A stretch of DNA of 64,000 nucleotides. Origin: Ceratobasidium sp. AG-K (Eukaryota > Basidiomycota > Agaricomycetes > Cantharellales > Ceratobasidiaceae). Made by a program: the position numbers and the translations under genes. Positions 32,128 to 43,511 of this stretch are shown piece after piece. Numbering within the stretch: the stretch's first letter is position 1; each line of letters starts with the position of its first letter. The stretch is taken from positions 1,860,001-1,924,000 of the forward strand of contig JAWNGF010000010.1 in NCBI GenBank assembly GCA_037039685.1. Direction: 5' to 3'. The notes under the pieces are model-generated. The model searched no databases. It was not told the origin of the DNA and worked only from the letters and a program-made list of their open reading frames with translations.

Positions 32128-32584
32128 TGTTGTGAGCCAGCTCACTCCATCGGACTCGCCTGTTGTCTTGCCCGCCTGTTCCCTTCTTTTGTGTTGTGTT
32201 TCCGTTTCTGTTTGCCGCGTTGCCACCTTCTTGTGGTTATTCTGTTACACTGTGTAACGCGGCTGTGCTTTGTACGAGTCATGTCTGTTCATACAGCATG
32301 ACTCACATGGACACTCCTGACTGGTAGACTGTATGACTCATGTGGCTGCGCCTTGTATGACTCGGCCACTTTGTGATTATATATAGAGGACCAAACAAGC
32401 CTGGTAACCCCAGCTTGTTTTGTCTCGTCAAAACATCCCCTTTGAGTGACACTTAGAACCACCCCTACCCTCAAGAGCCTACAGACGCTTAAGTGTGTTG
32501 CGGCTCAAGAGGTCACTTAGGTCTTAGTGCCGTCCACTCTCCATCGCGGCTTGTCTCATAGCCACCAAGAAGAAGCTTACGACA
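32128..32584 (+). repeat. 3' LTR of Ty3 element 1
   Basis: 457 bp from TGTTGTGAG to TTACGACA, a near-identical partner of 25383-25839, followed by the target duplication TGCAG at 32585-32589. Confidence 0.95.
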
Positions 32585-32589
32585 TGCAG

Positions 32590-32719
32590 GTAATCACATC
32601 TCCTGGTTTGTACGACACAGTGTCTGATAGATTATTAGCTTGACACAGGTCTGAGTATGGAAACTGAACAACAGGCAAGCTGTGAATACATTGTATTATT
32701 GAAAGCTCTGATATTCTAG
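32590..32719 (+). pseudogene. NLR copy 1, continuation after Ty3 element 1
   Basis: The sequence begins GTAATC, the intron donor that belongs after CRQLQ. After an acceptor at ...TTATTAG (32638 region) comes a short exon encoding LDTGLSMETEQQ, matching LNTGLGITTEQQ of copy 2. A GC-type donor (CAG followed by GCAAGC) then opens an intron that holds the solo LTR. Confidence 0.7.
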
Positions 32720-32724
32720 TTTGA

Positions 32725-33193
32725 TGTTGTGAGCCAGCTCACTCCATTGGACTCATCTTGTGCCTCTTCTGCCTGTCCTTGTTGTCTGCCGCCCTGTTTG
32801 TACGTTGTTTGTCTTTTCCTGTGCCGCGTTGCCACCTTCTTGTGGTTATTCTGTTACATTGTGTAATGTGGCTGTGCTTTATACAAGTCATGTCTGTTCA
32901 TACAGCATGACTCACATGGACACTCCTGACTGGCTGTTTTGTGTGACTTGTGTGGCTGCGCCTTGTATGACTCAGCCACTTTGTGAATATATATAGAGGA
33001 CCAACAAGCCTGGCAACCCCAGCTTGTTTTGTCTCGTCAAACATCCCCTTTGAGTGACACTTTTGAACCACCCCTACCCTCAAGAGCCTACAGACACTTA
33101 AGTGTGTTGCAGATCAAGAGGTCTCTTAGGTCTTAGTGCCGTCCACTCTCCGTTGCGTCTTGTCTCTTAGCCACCAAGAAGAAGCTTATGACA
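32725..33193 (+). mobile_element. Solo LTR of the same Ty3 family
   Basis: 469 bp from TGTTGTGAG to TTATGACA, clearly related to the LTRs of elements 1 and 2 but more diverged. It has the same TATA region (TATATATAGAGG near 32988). It is flanked by TTTGA at 32720-32724 and 33194-33198. No internal region is present, so it is the product of LTR-LTR recombination in an older insertion. Confidence 0.93.
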
Positions 33194-33225
33194 TTTGACA
33201 GAACGCTCAGCTCAAGAAACTTATA
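33194..33225 (+). pseudogene. NLR copy 1, last recognisable fragment
   Basis: After the target duplication, CAG ends the intron and AACGCTCAGCTCAAG follows, matching AATGCTCAACTCAAG just before the NACHT exon of copy 2. Similarity then stops, so the NACHT and WD40 parts are absent from copy 1. Confidence 0.6.
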
Positions 33226-35391
33226 ATAATGACAGCTGGGTGGAAGGGCGCAATTCTAGGTTGCTTGTCTGGGCCCCACCAGATCTCACCACTTACTTTC
33301 CAATGCCCAACAACCATGGGTAATCAGACCAAAGGGCCCTATTAGTATCAACTACACCAATATTTTGACCGGCAGTTGCTGGCATAATTGTTACCCTTGT
33401 CAGCGACTAAATTGGCAATCTTAGGTGAGTTCTCCACATCTCTAATTGCTGGTTGATCTCAAACCAGTTTCCTACCTCTGTTGAATTGTACAGTTATCAA
33501 CCCACACACCTGACAATCCACTACTTATCACTGGGTGTTAGACCATGGCCAAACTCGAATTGATCTTCTGGTTCCATGTGGTATTGTAGTACCTTTGTAT
33601 TTCAGTTTATTTGTTACTGTTTTGGTTCTCAAGTCTGGTCTTGAGTTGCCTCTGCTACATTTGCCCACTATTTGAAGCACATATGTTTTGATCTGGACTA
33701 GTTAGTGTTGGCGGAATAGATCCACCTTGTAGATCACAACCCATCTCCCTCTGTAATCAGTTGCATTGAGCATGTTGCATCAGTTTTTTGCAGGAACAAG
33801 GCCCACAATAGACTAGAACTAGGGCACCTAAACATATGCCATCCATCTGCATGCTCAATGATCATGGCCAACTCGTCGCATTCCGCCTGACAAAAGCAAT
33901 GTGACATACAAACAGTGATAAATTACCAGATCAAAATAACAGTCAAAAAAAATAGCATATATGTGAGTCCAGTGGATGAAAGTCGCAAGCCCCATATAAA
34001 ATCAAATGTAAACAATCAGAGATGAGAAGGCAGGCCCAATGTGGCAGCCTGAACGTATACATCAAGAGTTTTGTGTAACATCAGGGTCAAAGGAGCGGAT
34101 GTTCTGCTATCTACGAGTGATGCAAGTGGGTTCTTGTCCCAGTCCTCAAGCAGGTGTGTAGGTGGGGCAAGGTCCATTTTGCCCTCTGGCAGCGCAGGTA
34201 GTATTGGTGCGCCCCCCCCAATGGCCCAGACCCACCCAGATACCTTAGCAGACTCAGATCCACCTCTTTGTACCATTAAACCAGTCCAACCCTGGTGTCA
34301 GGCAGCTGTGGCCGCTCCGTCTCCCCTCTCCCTATAACAACCCCAAACGCATGCGCAGTGAACATGATCCAGGCCATTTGTTACTTTGGCTCTTGGCAAT
34401 GAATATCCACCTTTGCGTCGTGTCCAGCATCCAGAGACAATGACTACGGGGGCATCCTTCCTTGACCAACTTCAGCCCGCCCTTTGGTTCCTCAACAGGC
34501 AGGCGGAAGCATGTCTCCTGAGCCGATGCCATCAAATTATCCGTTCTTTGAAGGGTGGCACGTCCAAGACCGCATCACGCACATTGCAAGCGTGACTGTT
34601 GCTTGCGTCCTGCAAGTCCTGTAGAGCTGATGGCCCAGCCACAAGGGGTGACAAACTTGAAAGGTTCTTGGGTACAACAAACAACAGCATACAATATGTG
34701 ATCCTTGGTTCAGAGACTCCAACCTATTGGAGTTCAAGAGGGGCTTGACTTCTTGCCTTGCTCTACACCTTTTCTTCATGTGTCCTTCCCTCCCCAATTC
34801 TCCCAAACAACTGTTGCATTGTCTGGATCGTTTTTGGCAGCCTGAAGGGACTCACTTATGATGTGGTGATTGTGGTCGAGGGCTGGTGGAATAGCATGAG
34901 CATCAGACAGCATGGGTGTTGATAATCACGCACTAATCAAGCCACTTCTCATGTAATGCCATGCATTGCAAACCAGCTAAGCAACCTGAGGATAGTCCAG
35001 CATAACGTAGGTTGGCTAATCTAACGTGTTGGGATCCAAAACCTTGCAACGCATTGACTAGAGTCTGGCCAGTGTCAATAGCTGATCACTAAAACAGCTG
35101 GGAAAGAACAATTAGAGGAGCAAGAGCATGGACCAGTGAACGTGGTTGCAGTAGTTGATGAGATTGTCACCAGAGCCAGTGGGGGACCCAGAAGGCATAT
35201 CCGGAGGCGGCACATGACAGGCTTTTCTTGTCCCATGTTACCTCTGGGTGGGCATGTGCTTTCTGCTTGCTGTTCTGGTTGGTGTGCCCTGTATGGTACT
35301 GATTGGTTTGACCACAGTGATGCTGTGACAGGGTCAAGGTCATGACCTTGTGACCTTCAACCTGGGTCGTGATGGCAGTCATGACCAGGGT
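33226..35391. other. No gene recognised
   Basis: Non-coding in appearance. Short frames at 34016-34337, 34386-34595 and 34537-34806 have no recognisable domains and overlap on both strands. Old transposon remains are possible but I could not identify any. Confidence 0.45.
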
Positions 35392-35642
35392 CCAGTGTTG
35401 TCAATTGTGGGTCAGTGACCCCAGCTTGACCCAGTTTCCGGGGTCCAACCACTACCTGTATCTTGTCTGTAGCTGGGTTTTCAGCACCAGAACTTTCTTA
35501 AAGTAGCCCAAATACCTTCTATGGGAACAATTGCTTAACACTAGTTGAGCTGTTTTTCAGTCAGATAATGAGATACAAGCAAGGGCAAGACCCCAGAAAC
35601 CGGGTCAAGCTGGGGTCACTGACCCCCAATTGACAACACTGG
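35392..35642. mobile_element. MITE-like element with 54-bp terminal inverted repeats
   Basis: The left arm 35392-35445 (starts CCAGTGTTGTCAATTG) and the right arm 35589-35642 are near-perfect inverted copies, about 50 of 54 positions. They enclose about 143 bp with no coding capacity. The CAGTG ends recall hAT elements, but I could not define an 8-bp target duplication. Confidence 0.7.
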
Positions 35643-36274
35643 TCAAGGTGTCAAAGTGGGGCATCAGCGTTATATGTGTGCCTTAAATGACATGTTTATG
35701 TAACACCAGATACAAACCACAATGCTCCAACCAACTTTTCCCTACAACTGGAGGATTTGAGCCAATATCAACTTGTGATGTGGGATAAATATCAGCGAGA
35801 TGGGTCAGGAGCATTGTTAAGGTAGGCTCTTCCTTCACGAGTTAATCCTGTAGTCTGCTATGACCCCTGAACAACAGATCCTTATGCATAATTTGGCAAG
35901 TTATGATATGCTTACCCCAACCCTGGGCTTATGGTTCCTAAGTGGTGGGCATTGAGGCCAAGACTGGAGGATGGTAGCAACTAGACGTCTCCACGAGTGC
36001 GTGCACAAGAATTACGTCATCGCTCGCTAGCAAGCGCTGACCATTGTGACCTTTTGACGGCGTCACGGTCATGACCCGGGGTCACGACATCACTGTTTGA
36101 CCATGTGTTCATGTAGCTCGCCAAATACGCATCCCAAAAAAGGTGACACGTGATTAGTATTGGCTAATCACTTTGAACTTCGCCCTATCTACATCCAGTA
36201 CAACTGTATCTATTCTCCGTTTGACTGTCAGGGGAAGAAATTCGATCTGGATCCCTCACACCACTTCCGGGGGT
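35643..36274. other. Upstream region of NLR copy 2, no gene seen
   Basis: Intergenic sequence, including a short palindromic GGTCATGACC-type stretch near 36067-36085. It presumably contains the promoter of copy 2, but no motif was convincing. Confidence 0.4.
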
Positions 36275-36862
36275 ATGTCGAAACGAAAGTCCATGGGCCT
36301 CCGGGCCCGCACTGCCCGTGCATTGGACAAAGTATTTGGATCCGACCCGTCAACAGATCTTCCGTCATCAAGGCCGTCCACTTCAAGTAGCCTTTGGGTT
36401 TCGTTGCCATCTACTGCTTCCGAGGCGCAGCATCTGCCAACATCTGCCCTAAGTTTACCAGCACCAGTGGTTTCAACGCATCCATCTCCTGCCCCTTCCA
36501 AGACAGAACTTCCGGTCACACCGTCCACACTACAAACCCCGACCTTGCATATCCCTCCAGAAGTCCAAGTCCGAGATGGGCCAGCGTTGAGAGTCAGCAC
36601 CGCATGGACCGGACTTGATACGGTGCTTCGCACGTTGTACGCCCACTCTGTGCTATTCCCTCCCCTTCAGTTAGCAATCAGCGAATTACAATCGGGTTTT
36701 ACTAAGTTTGAGGCGAGCCCGTTTGCGTTAAGAAGCAGGTGTTTATTTTAACCACATTTCACTCCAGGAGTCTGTAAGAAACAAAAAGGAGTACGAGACT
36801 CTGGCACGCGAGTTGATAACCATGAGTGAGACGCTCGTCAGCCAAACCCAAGGATCTCGTGT

Positions 36863-37028
36863 GGTCTCGGGATCAATGGGAGGTGCTCGTCGAACTCGTG
36901 GCGGCTCCTAAGCGCTCCTGAGGGCTCGCGAGAAATCAAGAGCGAAATGCGCGCTTATCTCGCGAGGGCTCACGAGACATCACGAGCGCTTGGGAGCCTG
37001 ACGAGCACCTCCCCTGAATCCCGAGACC
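36863..37028. mobile_element. Palindromic MITE-like insertion inside NLR copy 2
   Basis: The arm 36863-36891 (GGTCTCGGGATC start, GTGCTCGTC end) is inverted at 37000-37028, with further weaker pairing outward to about 36842 and 37067. NLR copy 1 lacks this block: the sequence corresponding to CATTTGCA(A/G)GGATC is continuous there. So it is an insertion in copy 2, probably a small foldback or MITE-type element. Confidence 0.6.
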
Positions 37029-40000
37029 CCAAGAGACGAACGAGATTTTGGGCTTTTTGTAGAGCTGGGTCGACATTTGCAGGGATCAAACGCACCCCCG
37101 ATGATGGATTTCATCGTGGGTACTATCCAGTAAGATATGCAATAATTAGGGGTTTAAAATTGTGTATTCTAATCTCACCTAGATTGATTCAAGAACAAGT
37201 CCACTTTATCGCCAAAGTACAAAACTCCGACCAGGCGCGGCGCTTAGCGAAGGCACAACAAGTTGGGGAAGCGCTCGCGGAGTGTGATCGCCAGATCCAG
37301 ATCCTATGTCGACAGTTACAGGTAATCTTATATCCATGCATATATTAAAGAAGTATAGCCTCACAGCTTGCTAGCTCAACACAGGTCTGGGCATTACTAC
37401 AGAACAACAGGCGAGTCGTGCATCATTTCGTGGACCGACACAACACTCACAGAAACGAACTTAACAGAATGCTCAACTCAAGGAGATGAACCCCGCAAGG
37501 CTGGCTACCTACGACTCGCGTATAGTAACGGATGTCCATCGCCGTGCCTGCACCGAAAATACCCGCACCGGCGTCCTTTCCGACATCCAGAGCTGGCTGG
37601 ACGATCCCAATTCCCCCAATGTGTGCTGGATGAACGGCATGGCTGGCACTGGCAAGACGACCATCGCATACACCCTTGCACAAACCCTCGATAAAAGTAA
37701 ACGACTGGCCGCAAGCTTCTTCTGTACGCGTACGACAGCTGAGTGTCGAGATGTATCCCGGATCGTTCCCACCATCGCATACCAGCTCGCTCGCTGCTCT
37801 TCCCCATTCCTAGCAGTCCTCTGTAATGTGCTTCGCGACGACCCAGACATTCTATCACGCACGATATCAAAGCAGTTCGAGCAAATTCTCAAGGAACCAC
37901 TACTGAAGGTCAAGGATATGATCCCTCCTGGGCTTCTTATAGTAATCGACGCGCTAGACGAGTGCGTAGCCAGCGACGGAGTGAAGCTAATTCTCGACAT
38001 GCTGCTCCAAGAGGCGCCTTGCCTCCCGCTGAAGTTCTTTGTGGCGAGTCGGCCCGAGCCGAGCATTCGGAGCAAGATACAAGAGCAATCCGAAGACTCC
38101 CGCTCCGTATACGAATTACACAACGTCAAACAGTCGGACGTACAGGCGGACATCGAGTTGTATCTGCAAGCTGAGCTCTCTTCAGTAGCGAGTTCTCGAC
38201 TCAAGCAGTTGGCCAGTCTTTCCGGTAGCTTGTTCATTTATGCGGCGACAGCAGTGCGATATATTCGGGCGGGGAACATTGAAGACCGCTTGACGAGGAT
38301 CTTAGTGGCGGGATCAGGATCGTGGAAGGGTCATGCCGAGATCGACAAGTTGTACACGACCATTCTGTCAATCGCGTTCGACAAGGAGGTGCTCGAAGAA
38401 GATGAAGAGGAGCGAATGAAACTCGTGCTTTGGACGGCTGTATGCGCTCGGGAGCCGATGAGCGTCCAGACCCTTGCAGCGTTCACCAGAATCAGCGATT
38501 CAAAGGTGCTTGAGGCCCTTGAGCCACTCCGATCAGTTCTCCATATATCGGCGGATTGCAGCGCCGTATCAACACTTCACGCGTCCTTCCCCGACTACAT
38601 GTTTGATCCTGCCCACTCGTCGGTCTTCACCTGCAACCCCGAGCAGCACGACGAATTCCTCTCACGACGATGCTTCGAATTAATGCAAGAGCAACTGCGG
38701 TTCAATATCTGCGGATTAGAGTCGTCGCATATACCCGACGAAGAGATAATAGATCTTGAAGACCGCATAAGCGAGGCAATCTCATCTACCCTGGCCTATG
38801 CTTGCCGATACTGGGCCAATCATCTGCAGCAAGCTACAGCTTCCAATCATTTACACACATTGCTGGAAAGTTTTTTATCAGGGCACCTTTTGTTCTGGAT
38901 GGAAGTGATGAACCTGAAGCGCTGGTTAGGGTTAGGAATAGATGCAATGCTCACGGCAAAGCTATGGATCATGGTAAGTAACCACCGTGTTGAGTTTGGA
39001 GAGCCGCCCACCAGATCCCCCTTGTGCAGGCCAAACATCACACATCCAAACTTATTATATTCGCGGAGGATGCCCGACAGTTTGTGGCTAGCTTCGCAGC
39101 AAATGCCGTTTCCCAATCCACCCCACACATATACGTATCAGCTCTGCCATTCTGCCCTCGAAAGAACGCCGTGTACAAGCACTACCGGACAAAAGTACGA
39201 TCCTTAATACATGTGAAAGGAACAGGTATAGAGACCTGGGACCGGACAATAGTTGCGAAGTGGAAGGTTGGCTCGTCGCGCGTCGTGGCATACTCCCCTA
39301 ATGGCACTCAGATCGCAGTCGGATGCACAGACGGGACTATTGTGGTTAAAGACGCACATGATGGCACTCTAGTGGGTACCGCTCTGGAGGGTCATACCAC
39401 TTCAATCAATTCAGTTGCATTTTCACCCGATGGCGCATGTATTATCTCTGGCTCTAGCGACAAAACCGTTCGGATGTGGAACGCTCTAGACTGTACTCCC
39501 GTCGGGGAACCTTTCGAGGGTCATACTGGTTCTGTCGAGGCGGTCGCATTCTCACCCGATGGCACATGCGTCGTCTCTGGATCCGCCGATGAGACTGTGC
39601 GCATGTGGAGTGTTGCAGATGGTACTCTCATCGGCACCCCTTTTAAGGGGCACACTGGTCCTGTGACTTCGGTTGTGTTCTCACCCGACGGCGCACTCGT
39701 GGTCTCCGGCTCTGACGACACCACCGTGCGCGTGTGGAGCGCTGCAGACGGCACTCGCGTTGGAGATCCTTTCGCCGGTCATACCGATTCCGTCAGGTCA
39801 GTTGCATTCTCACCCGATGGCACATGCGTCGCCTCCGGCTCGTATGACTGCACTATCCGCATGTGGAATGCCGATGATGGGACTCTCGTCGGTTCCCCTT
39901 TCGAAGGGCATACTGCTTCTATCAGTTCAGTTGTGTTCTCACCCGACGGTGCACTCGTCGTCTCTGGATCTAACGACTGGACCATCCGCATGTGGAGTGC

Positions 40001-40771
40001 TGCAAACGGCACTCCCATCGGCTCTCCCCTCAAAAGCCATAAAGGTTTTGTCAGCTCGGTTGTGTTCTCGCCCGATGGTACACGTATTGTCTCTGGCTCT
40101 TGGGACGAGACCATTCGCATATGGAGTGCTGTAGACGGTGCTTCCGTTGGCGCTCCCTTCGAAGGTTACACTTACTCCATCAATTCAGTTGCGTCCCCAC
40201 CCGATGGCACTTGCACTGTCTCTGCGTCTGACGATCAAACCACCCGCATGTGGAATGCTGTAGATGGTGCTGTCATTGGTGCCCCTTTTGAGGGTCGCGC
40301 CTATCCTGTTAGATCAGCTGAGTTCTCACCTGCCAGCACACATGTTGCCTCTGGCTCTGATGACGAGAACATCCATACGTGGAATGCTGCAGGCGGCATC
40401 CCCGTCAGCACTGCTTTCTGGGGCCATACCTATTCTATCAATTCAGTTGCGTTCTCACCTACTGGCACATACACCATCTCCGGATCTATTGATAGTACCA
40501 TCTGCATGTGGAACTCGGAGGATGGCACTCCTATTGGTCCTCCATTTGAGGGACATATCTGCTCCGTCAATTCCGTTGCGTTCTCGCCCAACGGCACTCA
40601 CATCGCCTCAGGCTCTGACGACCAGACTATCCGCATGTGGAACGCCGAAGACGGCACTCCCATTGGTGATCCTTTCGCTGGTCATACCGATTCCGTCAGG
40701 TCAGTTGCATTCTCACCCGATGGCACGTGCGTCGCCTCCGGCTCTGATGACAACACAATCCGTGTGTGGAA

Positions 40772-40776
40772 TGCCT
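40772..40776. repeat. Target-site duplication of the Copia element (left)
   Basis: TGCCT, repeated at 52912-52916 on the far side. Removing one copy together with the element restores the WD40 reading frame across the site. Confidence 0.88.
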
Positions 40777-41025
40777 TTTTGCGATTAGCGCAGTGCCGAG
40801 CTAGATAGTTTTGTATCTCAGCTCGTGCTACTTGAGAGTAGAGAACTCGCATATATATACCTAGATAGTTTTGTATCTACAGGAAATATAAGCGATAGAA
40901 AAGAAAAGTAAAAACTAAACTATACCTCAGCTCGTGCTACTTGAGAGTAGAGAACTGAGGGTAAAACTTCTGCGAAGCGTGCGTTCATGTGGACACAATC
41001 ACGTGATGCGCATATATCTACGTAT
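40777..41025 (-). repeat. Copia 3' LTR, outer part
   Basis: It matches 52643-52891 of the other LTR. It is cut at 41025 by Ty3 element 2, and the remaining 20 bp are at 48260-48279. It contains an internal duplication (GATAGTTTTGTATCT, twice). Confidence 0.9.
41021..41025. repeat. Target-site duplication of Ty3 element 2 (left)
   Basis: CGTAT, repeated at 48255-48259. The intact Copia LTR at 52643-52911 shows a single CGTAT at this site, which is direct proof of the empty target. Confidence 0.93.
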
Positions 41026-41481
41026 TGTCGTGAGCCAGCTCACTCCATCGGACTCGACTGTTGTCTCGCCCGCCTGTCCCCTTCTTTTGTGTTTGTGTTC
41101 CGTTTCCGTTTGCCGCGTTGCCACCTTCTTGTGGTTATTCTGTTACATTGTGTAACGCGGCTGTGCTTTGTACGAGTCATGTCTGTTCATACAGCATGAC
41201 TCACATGGACACTCCTGACTGGTAGACTGTATGACTCATGTGGCTGCGCCTTGTATGACTCGGCCACTTCTTGTATATATATAGAGGACCAACAAGCCTG
41301 GTAACCCCAGCTTGTTTTGTCTCGTCAAAACATCCCCTTTGAGTGACACTCAGAACCACCCCTACCCTCAAGGACCTACAGACGCTTAAGTGTGTTGCGG
41401 TTCAAGAGGTCACTTAGGTCTTAGTGCCATCCACTCTCCATCGCGGCTTGTCCCATAGCCACCAAGAAGAAGCCTACGACA
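41026..41481 (+). repeat. 5' LTR of Ty3 element 2
   Basis: 456 bp, TGTCGTGAG to CTACGACA. The TATA box is at 41274-41283 and the predicted RNA 5' end (AGCTTGTTTTGT) at 41309-41320. Confidence 0.95.
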
Positions 41482-41483
41482 TT

Positions 41484-41495
41484 ACAAAACAAGCT
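41484..41495 (+). promoter_or_regulatory. Primer-binding site of Ty3 element 2 (self-priming type)
   Basis: ACAAAACAAGCT, 2 nt inside the LTR, is the exact complement of 41309-41320. It has the same arrangement as in element 1. Confidence 0.65.
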
Positions 41496-41510
41496 TAACA
41501 ACATACAAGC

Positions 41511-43511
41511 ATGTCTATTCAAGAAGATGGAGGGTCACGTCCCTCATCTACTATATCAACAAGAAGAGGACCCAGTCGGGCAGCAAGGCCCACAGGATCA
41601 TTAAACGAACAAGACATCGCACAAACTCAAGCGGGAGGTCCGGCCCGATCACGCTCCCAGAGCCAATCTTCAATGCCAGGAGCTTTCGGCACCTCTGACA
41701 TGACAATTGTACAAGAGGAAGAACCCACCATCACAAATAGAGAACCAGGAGATCTCACAAATGACCCCACCCCAGCTGTGATTCGCATTTCAACTGGAAG
41801 TCCAGGGCCATCACGTCCCGTGTGGCCACTAGGGACTAGGAGGCAGTTCTTTTCTCCCCAGCCCAAAGCTCACGGGGGCGTGTCGCTTGTTCCCATTAGA
41901 CCTCCTCCTACACCACACATTCCCAATGTCCCTACAGTCCCTCAAATTGGAGGAACCATCACCAACGCAGGACCTATCCCAATGGCTTCCCAGCCAGTCA
42001 CACCAGCGATTCCAGCGCCACCTTATGTCCCACAGGGTTACTCCAGGCAATCGGCCTCGGTACCACAAAGCGCCGGTGATCCGGGAAGCTCAAGCTCAAG
42101 TTCCAGCTCTAACAGCAGGACTGTAATCAGTAATTTAGACGACCTGGATGACCTCCTAGAAGGAAGACACAACGCCACCCTTAGGGTTATAGACGGAATG
42201 AGAGTCACTATAGATTGAAGGCTTAGCGGCCTAGAACAAGCCACACAGGTCCTAGCAAACAACCAGCAAATCTTTAACGACTCCATCAACACCCTACAAG
42301 GTACCTTAACAGACATTCTGAACTCGGCAAGAAATGGCGAACATAATTCCTTTCTAGTCGGACAAGACGTAACCCGCCTTCGAAATGAGGTTGCCAACAC
42401 TCAAGGACTAGTGAACAATGTACGCAAAGAACTCAACACTACCAGACAAGGACAACTCGAGTGGAACGAGGCAGTAACTCAAGGACTAGAAACTTTACGA
42501 CAGGAAGGAACCTCCTTCACTACCAAAATCACGGAAGTTCAAGAAGCTATCAACAATATGCGAGAAGAAATGGACAAAACTTCCCTGCACGGGATCCCGT
42601 CCAGGCGATCAAATTCTCCACCACATCCAGACGTGGAATCTACCAGGATCGACGAATTAGAATTAAGAATCCAACGACTGACCGAGAACCCAAACATCGG
42701 TAGCGGATCACGTCGTCCCAAGGTGACTCGTCCAGAAGCCTTCGACGGAAAGAAAGGAGAAGGTGCCGAAATGTTCATCACACAAATGGAGAGCTACTTT
42801 GTACGCCTAGGCGATCAATACACTTCCAGCGAAGAAAGAATCCGCGAAGCTCTTGCAAACTTCAAATCCGAGAACAAAGCCGCCACTCACTGGGCACAAG
42901 TACTCTTATGATCGCTTAACCAAAGGGAAAATAACCAAAACCTCGCCTCATGGGAAAGTTTCAAGGCACACTTCATGGAACAGTTCAGCGACCCCAACAA
43001 AAAAGCTAAGGCCGAATCGGACATCCGAAAGTGTAAACAGAACAACTCAGTAGCAAACTATGCTTTGGAATTCCAATATCTTCTGGTAGACGTAAACTGG
43101 GGTCAGGAAGCTCTAATCAACCAATTCAAGGAAGGGTTGAAACCTGAGGTCAAAACCGAGCTAGCTCGTTTCGAACTACCCCTGATCAATGAAGATGGGA
43201 CAGAACGAGAGCTCTCCCTTGACCGGTGGATCTCAATCGCAATCTCTATTGATCAGAAATTGCAACAAATCAAGAGCTCTACAGGGAAGAAAGCATCCCA
43301 ACCAACCGCTAGCGGACAATCCTCTACAAAGCGGCTACCCGACGAAGTATACAAAGCAAGGATAGCAAGCAACCGCTGCTTGAAGTGCGGACAGGAAGGA
43401 CACCGTTCATTCAAATGCCCGTCCAAGGAATGGATAACATCGGAACCTAGCGTTAAAGGAAGGGAGGCAACAATTGTAGAAGACTCGGGAAAAGAAGGGG
43501 TCTCCCTCTAA
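41511..43511 (+). pseudogene. gag: Gag of Ty3 element 2 with two nonsense codons
   Basis: It aligns along its whole length with gag of element 1, including the zinc knuckle CLKCGQEGHRSFKC. It is interrupted by TGA at 42216-42218 (element 1 has an Arg codon AGA there) and TGA at 42909-42911 (element 1 has CGA). Both changes fit C-to-T at a CGA codon. The two-stop gag means element 2 cannot make full-length Gag by itself. The slippery heptamer at 43487-43493 is intact. Confidence 0.92.

Larger units (their letters stand above)
25383..32584 (+). mobile_element. Ty3/Gypsy chromovirus, element 1 (full length, defective)
   Basis: A 7,202-bp LTR retrotransposon bounded by 457-bp LTRs and a 5-bp target duplication. 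The order is LTR, primer site, gag, pol (protease, reverse transcriptase, RNase H, integrase with chromodomain), ORF3, polypurine tract, LTR. The chromodomain and domain order place it among fungal chromoviruses of the Tf1/sushi kind. The two LTRs differ at about five positions by eye, all transitions, so insertion is fairly recent. Pol is dead: an in-frame TGA at 29145-29147 and a 24-bp deletion in the reverse transcriptase. Gag and ORF3 are open. It interrupts NLR copy 1 at an exon/intron border. Confidence 0.95.
36275..40776 (+). pseudogene. NLR copy 2, 5' part: N-terminal domain, NACHT and WD40 repeats 1-12
   Basis: NACHT-WD40 proteins of fungi are STAND NTPases, some of which control non-self recognition and incompatibility. 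Exon 1 (ATG 36275) is Pro/Ser-rich and ends in the segment with TAWTGLDTVLRTLYAHS. Later exons carry EQVHFIAKVQNSDQ and LNTGLGITTEQQ. The main exon starts just before ATG 37486 and has Walker A GMAGTGKTTIAY (near 37639), an RPEPS-containing NACHT segment, and Walker B LLIVIDALDEC (near 37935). An intron at 38974-39029 leads into WD40 repeats of 43 residues (SVAFSPDG...SGS.D.TIRMW pattern). The open frame runs to within repeat 12, ending VWNA, where Copia begins; its stop at 40808 lies inside Copia. A palindromic insertion occupies 36863-37028. The rest of the gene is at 52917-53731. Confidence 0.88.

Noticed and set aside
34016..34806. Possible transposase remnant
   Set aside because: Short frames on both strands show no catalytic motif or family pattern that I can support.
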